From Muscardinus avellanarius (taxonomy: Eukaryota > Chordata > Mammalia > Rodentia > Gliridae), in NCBI GenBank assembly GCA_963383645.1, contig OY726566.1, positions 91,882,029 through 91,946,028 on the forward strand: a DNA stretch of 64,000 nt, given 5' to 3'. This document shows positions 44,061 through 56,075 of this stretch, piece by piece (the stretch's first letter is position 1; every line of letters begins with the position of its first letter). The notes beneath the pieces were generated by a model. It saw only the letters and a program-made list of their open reading frames with translations. It did not search any database and had not been told where the DNA came from. The position numbers were made by a program, and so were the translations under genes.

Positions 44061-44499
44061 GTCATCCTTACCCCATTTTTTCCCAGCTTGGAAAATCTGC
44101 CAGAAGACTTGAAAGATGAGAACTGATATTTCCTTAACAAAGATGAGTTCCGAATTATCATCTCAAACAACTAAAATACAAAATCTTTCTCTACCACCAT
44201 GAGTCTACCTACTTTGTGCTGGGAGGTAGATTAAAGATACTCCTTGACTTATTATAGTGATATGTTCTAATAAGCACATCATAACTTGAAAATATTCTCC
44301 ATCAAAACTGCAGGTAACACCTCTGACCTACTGAACAACATGGCTGAGCCACAGCAGGCTCTGTGCAGTAGAGGCTGTTCCCCCTCACAATCACATGGCT
44401 GACTGAGAGCTATGGCTCAGCCATTACTCTCAGCATTGCAAGAGAGGATCAGACACAGATCTCTACCAGAAAAATATCAAAATTCAAAATCTAAAATGC

Positions 44500-44906
44500 T
44501 GTGCCAGGTGTGGTGGTACATACCTGTACTCTCAGTACTTGGGAGTCTGAGACAGGAGGATTGCAAGTTGGAGGCCAGTTTAGCAACTTAGCTAGACCCT
44601 CAGCAACTATGTCCTGTTTAAAATAAAAAATGAAGCTGGGTGTGGTGGCGCACGCTTGTAATCCCAGCACTTTGGAGTCTGAGACAGGAGGATTGCACAG
44701 GTTCAAAGCCAGCCTCAGCTACTTAGTAAGGCTCTCAGCAACTTAGTGAGACCCTATTTCCAAATAAAGTATAAAATAGGTCTGGGAGTATAGTCCAGAA
44801 ATAAAAAGCCCCTGGGTTCCACTCCTAGTACTACCAAAAAAACCCAAATTGGGTGGGGTTTGAACCTATGGGTGGGTTCAATCTCTGCCAGTACCAAAAA
44901 AAAAAA
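44500..44906 (+). mobile_element. B1-dID-type SINE (host copy) split by a second SINE
   Basis: The left part (44500-44632) has the B1 head and ends in the A-rich linker 'aaaataaaaaatga'. The ID part resumes at about 44843-44906 ('gggtggggtttgaacctatg', 'ggttcaatctctgccagtac' and an A tail). The intervening sequence is a complete second SINE. Confidence 0.85.
44634..44842 (+). mobile_element. B1-dID-type SINE nested in the previous one
   Basis: A full dimer from 'agctgggtgtggtggcgcac' to 'cactcctagtactacc' plus an A tail, inserted in the linker of the host copy. It has fewer substitutions than the host, consistent with being younger. Confidence 0.9.
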
Positions 44907-44990
44907 GCATGATTTCTACTGAATGTGCATCACTTTCGAACTGTCACAAAGCTAAAAAATCCTATATTGCACCACCATAAGTTTGGAATC

Positions 44991-44991
44991 G

Positions 44992-45040
<49 letters not shown>

Positions 45041-45047
45041 ACACACA
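44991..45047. repeat. (GT)n microsatellite ending TACACACACA
   Basis: About 24 GT units end in a short complementary TACACACACA, so the array can fold back at its end. Confidence 0.96.
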
Positions 45048-45064
45048 TGTTTTGGGATTTTTGC

Positions 45065-45261
45065 AGTACTGGGGATGGAACCCAGGGGCATTCTACCTCT
45101 GAGTTACACCCACAGCCCTTTATTTTATTCTTTAATTTAAAACAGGGTCTCACTGAGTTGCAAAGGCCCTTGCTATGTAGCTGAGGCTGTCCGCGAACCG
45201 TGATCCTCTGGTCTTAGCCTCCTGAATGCTGGGATTACAAGCATGTGCGACCACGCCTAAC
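45065..45261 (-). mobile_element. B1-dID-type SINE
   Basis: ID tail 'gcagtactggggatggaacc', linker 'ttaatttaaaacagggtctc', head 'gctgggattacaagcatgtg' ending 'accacgcctaactc'. Confidence 0.92.
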
Positions 45262-45312
45262 TCATCTGTATGTATATTAAAGGTCCACATTAGCCCAGTT
45301 CTCTTGGATTCA

Positions 45313-45314
<2 letters not shown>

Positions 45315-45361
<47 letters not shown>
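45315..45361. repeat. (TG)n microsatellite
   Basis: About 23 TG units. Confidence 0.97.
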
Positions 45362-45362
<1 letters not shown>

Positions 45363-45974
45363 TGTGTTTGCATTAAGGGAATAGCACTTTTCTTTGTAAG
45401 CAAACTCTCTAACTGGAGTTTGAGGAAACTTTGACGCTCTTAATGTAAATTGAATCAACCAATTTAGACTTCTGGGGTGGCAAACTTAGTAGCTCATGTT
45501 GGCATTCCCCAGATTGAGTCGCTATGGCACAGAGACCCTAAACTCTCACAAGCTCCCAGGCCAAGACTGTAGAATACCGATTTAACACTTGCCTATAAAG
45601 CATTTACTCAAATAGCAATAGTTTAAAGCCTCAAACTTTGACAAGGGTTTTGGTGGATATTCTATTAGTGTACCCTCGTAGCCAGGTGGTGAGCTGGACT
45701 TGTACACTGTTCTTGGATGCCAGCCCTCCAGCAGATGAGGAACAAAAGCCTGGCTGCTAAATGTCTATCTAGATGCACCTTCCCACTTCCCTACCATAAG
45801 CCTGCTGCCCGCTGCCCTTACCATGTTCTTCTGGCTCTTATTTTCTCTTAGGGATTGAGGGTCTGACTAGGATAAGCCACTTCTTAATTCCATACCTTCC
45901 CAGTTCCTTGGGATATAAAGTGAGATAAATAGATGGGGTAAAACAGAACTGCCCATTGCTTGGACTGCGCCATA

Positions 45975-46165
45975 TTATTGTATTGTGTTGGATTTTGATT
46001 GGGTCGGGGTTAGTTGCATTTGATTGGGCTTGATTGGTTTGGATTGGATCTGGCTAGTTTTGGTTGAGTTCTTTTGGATGCATTGGGTAGGGTTGGGTTG
46101 GGTTAGGGTGAATTGGGTTGGGTTGGGTTGGATTAGACTGGACTGGACTGAATTTGGTAGATTGG
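45975..46165. repeat. Degenerate (TTGGG/TTGGA)n array with telomere-like G-runs
   Basis: About 190 bp is built from 5-bp TTGGR and TGGAT units on the plus strand. The core (46085-46127) has eight GGG runs separated by 2-6 bases, including one exact TTAGGG. That is enough for two tandem G-quadruplexes. Frames through it are proline/glutamine-rich artefacts. Confidence 0.85.
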
Positions 46166-47303
46166 ATTTACTGGTCTGTGGTTCAGTACAACTGAATCCA
46201 AAATCTTCCCTGAATGCTTCTGTTGCGTGGTATTGGGTACCCATTTCCTAGCCCTGCTGAGCCATGGTGGCTTCACTGTGGCCACATTGTAAGTGGAAGG
46301 CATGACGGCAAAGGATAGCACCATGCTGCCTGAGCACTAGCTGCTGGTGCCCTCCGGCCTCTTCTTTCCTTGGCTGGCTCAGGTTACACAGGCTGGGCAG
46401 CTTCAGAAAGGGGCAGGGAAGAGAGCCAAGCGCGTAGTGAGTGGAGAACATAAAGAGGCAGGCAGAGTGAGGCGGGCGGGCGGGCTTGCAGGCCAGAGAG
46501 CATTCTCTTAGAGCAGAAGAATCCGACTCCTGGGAAAGGCTGTGACCCGTTTTCCCTGAAGACCTGAGATAACCCGGTCACTGCAACTCAATCCTGAGTG
46601 CTTGTGACAACGGTCGTGGGCTGAGACAAGACAGAGTCAGAAGTTCATCTGCACACACAAGTGGGCCTTCTGCAGGTGGCTGGGGGTGGGGGTGCAGGCA
46701 GGCAGGTGCAATGCTCTGCTGAATGGCCCAGCCAGACAGGTGCACACTCCCCCTCTTCTGAACATCAGAGGAGACCAACTTAACTCTCTGGATGGCCATC
46801 TGCTTACTGAAAGGGAAACAGAGGCAGAGAAGAGAGCAGCCGCCAGAACATCAAGGGAACGGGGTCCTCTCAGCCTGTGTTCAGTTGCTCCAGGGCTGAG
46901 GGAGGGTGGCAGCTCACAGTGGCTCTGTTTCCTCCTTACCCCCTCCCCTGGGGCTGGGGGTGGAGGACTGCCTGTGCCCCACTCTCCCTCCCCGACCTGC
47001 AGAGGGCTCCTACCCACAACTCTCACTGACACCTTTACCTCCTGTGTCCTCTACTAGAAGACAGGGAAGAAGAGGGGAAAGGAAGTGGCTGCAGAACCTC
47101 TGGCTATTGCCATGCACTGTGCTTTCCTTTCTTTCTTCTCCCCCACTGTAATCTCATCTGTCCCTGAAGGCAGAAATCTAATGCATCTGTACTTGTAACA
47201 ACAGGTAATCACAGCTGCTCCTGCAGGCTGCCCAGGGCCAGAAGGGGCCCTGGTCGGTGGTGTGTGTATGCATATGTGTGTGGCTGTGTGCATGTGGCTG
47301 TGG
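46166..47303. other. Intronic stretch, GC-moderate, with a triple GC-box-like run
   Basis: GGCGGGCGGGCGGGC at 46471-46485 gives three overlapping Sp1-like GGGCGG-type sites. Local CpG density is otherwise too low for an island. No exon or repeat recognised. Confidence 0.4.

Positions 47304-47345
<42 letters not shown>
47304..47345. repeat. (GT)n microsatellite
   Basis: About 20 GT units preceded by degenerate GGCTGTG/CATGTG units. Confidence 0.97.
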
Positions 47346-47346
<1 letters not shown>

Positions 47347-47405
47347 CTGAAGCTGCTCTTTAACCAGTGTGGACTCCACATTGACTCCTGCCTCTCCTCC
47401 TGTAG

Positions 47406-47419
47406 CCAGTAGGTGGCAG
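47406..47419 (+). promoter_or_regulatory. CTCF-core consensus match
   Basis: CCAGTAGGTGGCAG agrees with CCASYAGRKGGCRS at every position. The wider context (GTAG before it, AGC after) is compatible. A single motif match does not show occupancy. Confidence 0.4.
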
Positions 47420-47654
47420 AGCTGCGACAGGCCTGTGGCTTGGCCCTGCAACACCATCAGGACTGGTCTAGCCTTGGGAGGGAAGGATGTCCACAGGCAC
47501 CCAGGATGGCCCATGCAAAGGTCCTGGGCAAGAGGCTTTGGAGGAGAGTTATCAAAAAACTACTCCTAAATCCTTCTCCTCTCCCACCCTCCTCCATTCT
47601 CTCTGCTCCCCCTGGTTTTACCTGTGAGGGGAAACTCCGTTACCATCTGTGAAG

Positions 47655-47860
47655 CACCTGCATATGTTTTTCAAACTCAGTGGGCATTAAATCTGCCTAT
47701 GGAGCCTGTGCAAATGCAGCTTCCCAGGCTGGGTCCACTCAGATTCTCACTCAGCACAGCTGAGGCATGGCCCCGGAATTTGCATTTCAAATGAGCACCG
47801 CTGGTAATTGACAGGCAGTGCCCATGGAACCCCAGATTGAGAAAGGAAAGAACAATGTGT
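47655..47860 (+). mobile_element. MER5-like (hAT-Charlie) DNA element
   Basis: 'tttcaaactcagtgggcatt', 'ctcagattctcactcagcac' and 'cggaatttgcatttcaaatg' are in the order of MER5-type elements, which consist of inverted copies of similar phrases. Confidence 0.6.
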
Positions 47861-48864
47861 CAGAACTTCCTTCTAGACCTGTTCTCGGGCCTTGTGTAAT
47901 TTGTAACACCGTCCACGTGTTTCCCACTTTTTAGCCACACCTTCCTAAACCTCCATCCTGAGACCTCAGCTCTGTGTTTTTAAGCAATCTATGGTCTTTC
48001 CTTAAGCGAATTCACTGGTGTTCTGAGATCACTGACTTCTTCTCCCTAAGTAGGTTTTCTCACATGGCAGAGAGCTGCCCTCCTAACCTTGTTCTCCTAC
48101 CCTGGTGGACCTTCCTGGAGGAAGGTTCCATGGTCAACGATCCAAAGCTGAAGAGCAAGGCATCTCCCTTGCAAGTCAGCACCACTGGAGTCAGGGCTGA
48201 AGTGCTGCTTCTAGGAACATAACCACACCCTGAAAGACCCCGTGGGTCAGTTTGCCTGCGCGACTCATGACCAGAGCTAGGTGGCTTCAAACATCAGAGA
48301 TGAGTCCTGTCACAGTGCCACCTGAGATCCAGGGGTCGGCTGAGCCGCATCTCTCTGAAGGCCAGAGAAAGACTCCTGGGCCTCTTCCTAGCCTCTGGTG
48401 GTTGCTGGCAGTCCTTGTTCTTTGGCTTGTGGTGACATAATTTCAACTTCCACCTTTGTGCCCACACGGCATCCTGCCTGTGTCTCTGCCTGAATTTCCC
48501 ATTCCTTTCCCTTATAAACGTACCCTAATGCCGTCTGATTTTATCCTACCTTGATTCCACCTACAAAGAGCCTATCTCTGAATCAAGGACCAGACACAAA
48601 CAGGAGAGGTTAGGACTCTGACGTTTCTTTTAGGGGCATCCAATTCAACCTGCGACACCCCATAACAAAAAGAGGCTCCTCACTGGAGAGAGGAGGGCAT
48701 GGAGCAACTTTTCCCACCAATGACAGTTGTTTCTTTTGGTGACCAAGGTCTGAGCCCAGTGAATACGCAGCTCCTGGCGACTTCCTAGTTTAGAAGAGTT
48801 TAAAATAAGACAGCTCTGGGCTTCCCTGTACCTTGCTTCTACAAGCGTGGGCCCCTGCCCAGAA
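47861..48864. other. Intronic stretch, nothing recognised
   Basis: No confident repeat or exon. 48480-48660 has phrases that could be LTR-derived but could not be assigned. Confidence 0.4.
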
Positions 48865-48995
48865 GCATCTAGGACTTTATTAGAAATGCAAATTATCCAG
48901 ACCTATTGAATCAGAACTTGTAGGGGCGGGGTCAGCAACTGTATTTAATAAGTCCTCCGGGTGATCTTGATGTTTTCTAAAGTTTGAAATGACTG
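48865..48995 (+). mobile_element. MER5A-like DNA element
   Basis: 'gactttattagaaatgcaaa', 'cctattgaatcagaacttgt', 'aggggcggggtcagcaac' and 'gtcctccgggtgatcttgat' are the standard MER5A phrases in order. Confidence 0.8.
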
Positions 48996-50237
48996 TGCCC
49001 AGCGGTGGGGGACACAAGGGTCTTCCCAGCAAGTGCCAGCGACCTAATGCATCACTCATTGACAAAAATCTCTCCATTCTTCTGCCGTCAGGCTCCTGGC
49101 AGGCCCCTCCCCTGATGTGAGCACAGCCAGGCACTCAGGGCGAGCTCCCTGCAGCCCCCCCTGCTTTCTCCTCACCTGGTTGTCTGCACACATGCACGCA
49201 GGCTAGGGCTGCCCTCCCTTCCCTTCAGCTCTTTCTCTTGACAAAGAGGAGAGCTTGGCAGGGGTTGGTTAAGATAACTCTGATCACACACAAAACAAAC
49301 TGTTATTTTTCTATCTGCCAAGCTGCTGAAGGCGAGGATGTCAAACCCAGGGTGCGCGTGAACGTAAGATCTACAGTTATCCTAGCGTGTCTGAGTTCTA
49401 GGCAGGCTTTCTTTCCTCTTTGCTTATTTATTTATTTATTTTTCTGAATCATGGTCCAATTCCCAGGGAGATGCCAGTGACAATCTCTTGGATGCTCGGT
49501 GTGCTGGCTGTGACAGTCTACCTACATGTCCCCTGACCTGGGGAATGAGCGTCTTCATGAACAGCAGACAGCAGGTCACCTCAGCACCTGCTTTCCACTT
49601 TTCCATTTTTGATTACCTGGAAGGGCTTCTTCCAGGGCTTAGATGTCGGTGTGCTTGCCCCGTTGGCATACACAAGCAGACAGACCAGCCGGAAGACAGA
49701 TAGACAGGCAGGAGGGAGCCCTGGGGGACAAGCATTGGAGTGTGGTGAGCATTGAAGTCAAGATTTTCAAGCTATGTTTGTGGCTGGGGTTGGGAAGCAC
49801 ACAAGCATTCTGGAGAGAACCAAGCTACAAGTACTAAGGAGAGACTGCATGCAGATGGCCACGCCCCATACAGCGCCAAGGCCCTGGGGACTGCCCAGCC
49901 TGGGCAGGAAGGGAAGCAGGATGGGAAGAGGCGGCCAAGGAACCCAGCAACCTCACCCTTAGGAAGGTGGCAGCACACGAACCCCGGGGCAAGTCTGCAT
50001 CGTTTCCTTGCCTTTTTTTTTTTGCCAATAGCCACATTGGGCACAATCCGCGAATCACTGTGAGAAAAGGAGTGGAGTTGGAATGACCGGGGCATGAGAA
50101 CGGTCTGCAAAAGGAATGTGGAGAGACTGGGGACATCTTTGCGCGCAGGCCCTGTGGCCTGACACACCATCTGCCTCGGGTCTGGACACCAGAGAGACAA
50201 AGGCTTGGCTTTAACTTCCCTTAAAAAGCTGCCTTAC
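48996..50237. other. Intronic stretch, nothing recognised
   Basis: No confident repeat or exon. An ATTT run lies at about 49424-49442. Confidence 0.45.
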
Positions 50238-50556
50238 AACCGGGCATGGTGGCACACACCTCCAATCCCAGAACTTACGAGGCTGAGACAGGAGGACCGC
50301 AGGTTCAAAACCAGCCTCAGTAATTTACTGAGCCTCTCAGCAACCTAGTGAAACCCTGTTTCAAAATAAAAAATAGCCGGGCGTGGTGGCGCACGCTTGT
50401 AATCCCTGCGCTTGGGAGGCAGAGACAGGAGGATCGCGCAGGTTCGAAGCCAGCCGTGCGCGCTGGTTTAGGAGAACCTGTTTCAAAAAAAAAAAAAATA
50501 GGTCTGGGAGTGTAGCCCGGAGGTTGAAGGGCTTCCAGGCACCCCAGTACCACCAA

Positions 50557-50599
<43 letters not shown>

Positions 50600-50700
50600 A
50601 TATAAAAATGTTTTAAATAAATAAAAAATAAAAAGACCTGGTTGTATAGGGTATAGCAAGGGGGTAGAATGTCTCTGGGTTCATGAAATCCCCAGTACCA
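50238..50700 (+). mobile_element. B1-dID-type SINE (host copy) split by a younger SINE
   Basis: The B1 part (50238-50375) ends in the linker 'caaaataaaaaata'. The ID part resumes at 50631 ('gacctggttgtatagggtat' ... 'ggttcatgaaatccccagta'). Everything between is a second SINE with its own tail. Confidence 0.9.
50376..50618 (+). mobile_element. Young B1-dID-type SINE nested in the linker, with (AAAT)n tail and target-site duplication
   Basis: Full-length subfamily with 'agccagccgtgcgcgctgg' and 'gggcttccaggcaccccagt'. Its tail has expanded to AAAT repeats. The 12-bp direct repeat AAATAAAAAATA flanks it (50364-50375 and 50619-50630). The few mutations, including retained CpGs, suggest a recent insertion. 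Confidence 0.92.
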
Positions 50701-50711
50701 TACATCATACA

Positions 50712-52378
<1,667 letters not shown>

Positions 52379-52393
52379 CTCATCATCATCATT

Positions 52394-52427
<34 letters not shown>

Positions 52428-52441
52428 CATCATCATCATCG
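52379..52441. repeat. (CAT)n trinucleotide microsatellite
   Basis: About 18 CAT units with two small interruptions. Confidence 0.96.
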
Positions 52442-52809
52442 CGTTCTTTCAATGTCTGGGGGCTTCTAGGAAAGATACCCTGCCCTGCTGTCTGTAGAAG
52501 TGAGGGCCTCAGGCCACTGTGCCTCCAGGCACACCTTTGATATGATTCTACCCGAGGTCCAAACTAATTCAGCTACAAATAATCCCAACATCAGCCTAAG
52601 GACTGAGATGAAGCTGGTCCTTTCTGAGCCATGCAGAGATAACCAGAGACAGACAACAGATGGGGACTGAGGGCCTTGGAGAGATTTGTACTATATAAAA
52701 AATGGAAGCTCTTATCTAAAAAGTTAGTAGAGAATTGCAGACAAGAACATTGACCAGTAAGCCCCCAAATGGAATGCTAAGATCCTTCCAAGAAGACAAT
52801 AAATGGCAT
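52442..52809. other. Intronic stretch, nothing recognised
   Basis: No confident repeat or exon. Confidence 0.45.
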
Positions 52810-52893
52810 GAATGGGAAGGAAAAGAGGAAAGAGGAAAAGGAGGAGAAAGCAGAAAGGGGACAAGGAAGAATGGAAGAGAAAAAAAATGAAAG
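52810..52893. repeat. Purine-rich tract
   Basis: About 84 bp of almost uninterrupted A/G on the plus strand without a fixed unit. Confidence 0.85.
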
Positions 52894-52999
52894 ATCTGCC
52901 AGGTTTGGCATCCACATAAAAATGTCCTGGCAGATTTGCATTTCCTGGTAACCATTATTTCTGTTTTTATTTATTCAGCAGGGTGTATATGTCATGTAA

Positions 53000-53380
53000 C
53001 CACTGTTTTAGCTCATTTCCCTCAACGATAGATTGTGATAAGTCGAGTTGGTTGTTAATAATGCTACAATTTACCTAACAAATTTTGAGCTTGTAGAACA
53101 GCTTCATTAATATGTTTAATTTATCGTTACAATTCCTTCAGGTTAATGGTTTGAGAGTATGTTGGAGTTTAATCTGAGTAGTTATTATGAAGTGCTTGTT
53201 TCTCGTTAAAATGTAAAAACTGAGATATCCAAGATTTGCTTGGGTTAAACTGGCCAGAATAAATCTCCCTCTTCTTTGCATCGGAAAAGAAATGAGATTT
53301 GGCTATTAAAAAATGCTATGAATTGGAAAGCCCCTTCAGATAAATTTAAAGTAATTTTTGCAGATTAAATGTTCTTTCCC
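53000..53380. promoter_or_regulatory. AT-rich repeat-free block, candidate conserved intronic enhancer
   Basis: 380 bp of single-copy-looking sequence with many homeodomain-type cores ('gttgttaataatgctac', 'cattaatatgtttaatttat'), several isolated CpGs ('caacgatagattgtg', 'gataagtcgagttgg', 'tttatcgttac', 'tttctcgttaaa') and no transposon signature. CpG retention in AT-rich intron hints at constraint. Unproven. Confidence 0.3.
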
Positions 53381-54044
53381 CAGGGTGAACGAGAGACATG
53401 TCTGAAGCCAGAGTTTATTTTGGAAGGGTTCTCTGGGTGCTGCAGGGTGACAGAAAAGGAAGTGGGTGAGAACTGAATTTTGGCAAAAAATGTAAATAAA
53501 TAGAAAGGCATTGGTGATTCCTGGAAAGTGTTGGAGTGATGGGCATCAGACAGCAGAATCCACTTTAGGGATTTGTCCTCAAGAAAATATTAAAATCAGG
53601 AACACCCATCCTTGATAGACCACAAAACATAGGCATCTCCTCTTCTCTGCCTAGAGTTTTGATGGGGATCCTCTGATAGGCAAACTGCCAACTTTTATGT
53701 GTCAGATACTTGCCTCCATGTGCCTTCACCCCTAGGGTTTCACAAACTGTCCTTTCTTCTGGTAACCTTTAGCTCCACTCAGGAAAAGAAAGAAAACACC
53801 TCACCCTTTGGCTCCAATTCAACCATCCAACTGCTCAAAGTGGCTTCTAGGGCACCCCAAACTTCCCTTGGATTTGAGATGTGGACAAGGATGCTTCATA
53901 GCTTCAAAGACACTTCCAGATGCCTGGTCACCTGCAATCAGTGGGTTTGTTGATAACCAAAGGACAATAGTGCCATTTTTGCCATTTTAATCATCAGAGC
54001 CCTTGTAAATATGTCTCTAGCTCCTAAGGGAATTGCAGAAAGAC
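53381..54044. other. Intronic stretch, nothing recognised
   Basis: No confident repeat or exon. Confidence 0.45.
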
Positions 54045-54470
54045 AAATGTCGTGGCATAATTTTTTTTCTCCCAAATAAATATAAAGTCCCAAATCTCAG
54101 TACCCAAATGTGACTTTATTTGGAGACAAATTCTTTATAGATATGATCAAGAGAAGACAAGGTTATTAGGGCAGGACCTAATCCAACACTCCTGGCATCC
54201 TTATAAGAAGGGGAACCCCCATGTGAAGATGGAGAAGATGGAGGCAGAGACCAGAACAAGACAGGGAGAAGCCAAGACATTCCCAGGACAGATGGCTAAC
54301 ACCAGAAGCCCAGGAGAAGTTCCATCACAGCCTCAGAGGCAGCTTGGCTTTGCTGACATCTTAGCTTCAGATTTTTAGCCTTCAGAACTGAAGAGAGAAA
54401 ATAAATTTATTGTGTTTTAATCCATGTAGCCCATGGCCCTTTGTCACAGAAGTCCTGGGAAACAAATACA
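54045..54470 (+). mobile_element. MLT1-like ERVL-MaLR LTR
   Basis: Phrases in order: 'caaatgtgactttatttgga', 'aggacctaatccaacactcc', 'tccttataagaaggggaacc', 'agccttcagaactgaagaga' and 'aataaatttattgtgtttta'. This is a solo LTR with no internal region. Borders approximate. Confidence 0.8.
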
Positions 54471-55179
54471 AATAAGTCCTGTAGGTCATTATTAGATGTT
54501 ACAGTTGGCCATGGAGAGGGACGTGTGGACATGGTCTTAAAGAGCCCAGAGCCTGGCAAGCAGTGTATGCCATAGAAGCCAATGTTGAAGACACAGCAGC
54601 CCTTCTCATTGCCCCACACATTCTTCTCTTCTGCAGATAACTGAATCACCTTGTGTGAATGTTCATTTACATGTTAACTGACTCACAGGGTGTCCAGATA
54701 TGTGGTTGAATGCTATTCTCGGTCTGTCTGTGAAGGTGCTGTTAGATGAGGCCAGCATTTGAATCAGTAGGCTGAGTCCAGCGGATGACCCTCCCTCATG
54801 TGGGTGGGCATCACCCAAATAATTGAGGGCATGGACACAATGCACAATCAGAGGAAGCAAGAACTCCTCTCTTTCTCTTTGCCTATTTTCAAGTAGAGAC
54901 ATTGATCTACCTGCAGACTGGGACTCAGATTAAATCTATACTACTGAGTTTCCTAGTTCCCTAGCTTGCCAACTGTAGATTTGGGAGCATCTCAACCTCA
55001 AAATCTCCATTGCAGTGTGAGCCAATTCTTAAGATAAGTAAATAAATGAATGAATACATACACACAACCAATAATGTGTGTGCATGCATGGATAGTGTTA
55101 CACATATACATGTGTGCATTCATGTGTGTGTATGTATAGCTCTCTCTATATGTAGTATATTCATATGGTTATATTATAT
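54471..55179. other. Intronic stretch, nothing recognised
   Basis: No confident repeat or exon. TATG/TGTG-rich lead-in to the microsatellite from about 55075. Confidence 0.45.
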
Positions 55180-55180
55180 G

Positions 55181-55224
<44 letters not shown>
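55180..55224. repeat. (CA)n microsatellite
   Basis: About 21 CA units. Confidence 0.97.
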
Positions 55225-55225
<1 letters not shown>

Positions 55226-55329
55226 TTTCATTGATTTTGACTTCTCTGGAGAATGCACGCTAATACAACTTGGATTCAGATGCCCTCAAGCCCTTGGCTG
55301 ACGGCTTCTGACATCACCATGGTTATGCG

Positions 55330-55735
55330 ATGTGTCCTCCACCCTGCTCTCCATATCACCTTTCCCACTCTTCCCCGTGCTTGCTTCCCTCCCATCTCTC
55401 TAGTGTCCCTGTTGTGCCTCCAATACCAGGCTCTGTTCAGGACTGCCCTGTCCAGTGGGATGCTTTTCAGAGCTCCCCCCTCACAGGCCTCTAGCTCAGA
55501 TGTTCCACCGACTCTCCCAGCTCTGATGCCACCCATTCCTCTCATGCATCTCCAGCCCTTTGCCTGGTTTTATTTTTCTCTATAATACAACCTGAAATTG
55601 CAGCTAGTTATTTATTGCCTGTTTCCTCCATGAGAATGTAAACTCTCCAGAGGCAGGTATCATATCTGTCTCATTCCCCACACTGTCAGTGCCCAGTGCT
55701 GGGATAGAGCTCATGCTTAGTACGTTTATAGCAGG
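55330..55735 (+). mobile_element. L2 LINE 3' end
   Basis: Pyrimidine-rich sense L2 with 'tccatgagaatgtaaactct', 'ccagaggcaggtatcatat' and 'ctgtcagtgcccagtgctgg' near its end, in consensus order. Confidence 0.75.
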
Positions 55736-55806
55736 AAAGAGGAAAGGAAAGAGGCAAGAAAGGAGGGAGGGAAGGATGGCAGGTGGGGAAGGAAGGGAGG
55801 AGAGAG
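55736..55806. repeat. (GGAA/GGGA)n purine-rich tract
   Basis: Degenerate GGAAA/GGGA units directly follow the L2 end. Confidence 0.85.
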
Positions 55807-55861
55807 AATCCCCTGCAAGCTCAGCCTCTACAACCACCATTCAAAAATGGCCCCTGGGAAC

Positions 55862-56004
55862 TAGGCATGGTGGTACACACCTGCAATCCCAGCACTGCCA
55901 AGAGAGGCTGAGACAAGAGGATGGCAGGTTCAAGGACAGCCTCAGCAACTTAGGGAGACCTCAGGGTGTAATTCAGAAGTAGAATGCTTCTGGGTTCAAT
56001 CCCC

Positions 56005-56050
<46 letters not shown>

Positions 56051-56075
56051 ATTCACACACACACTCATGTATACA
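55862..56075 (+). mobile_element. B1-dID-type SINE (linker deleted) with (CA)n tail
   Basis: The B1 head ('ggcatggtggtacacacctg') is followed almost directly by the ID part ('cagggtgtaattcagaagta', 'ggttcaatccccaataac'). The A-rich linker is missing. The tail is about 20 CA units plus degenerate CA/TA. Confidence 0.88.

Noticed and set aside
45975..46244. Proline/glutamine/asparagine-rich frame resembling a low-complexity protein
   Set aside because: It is the complement of the TTGGG-type array. The residue pattern follows the nucleotide unit.
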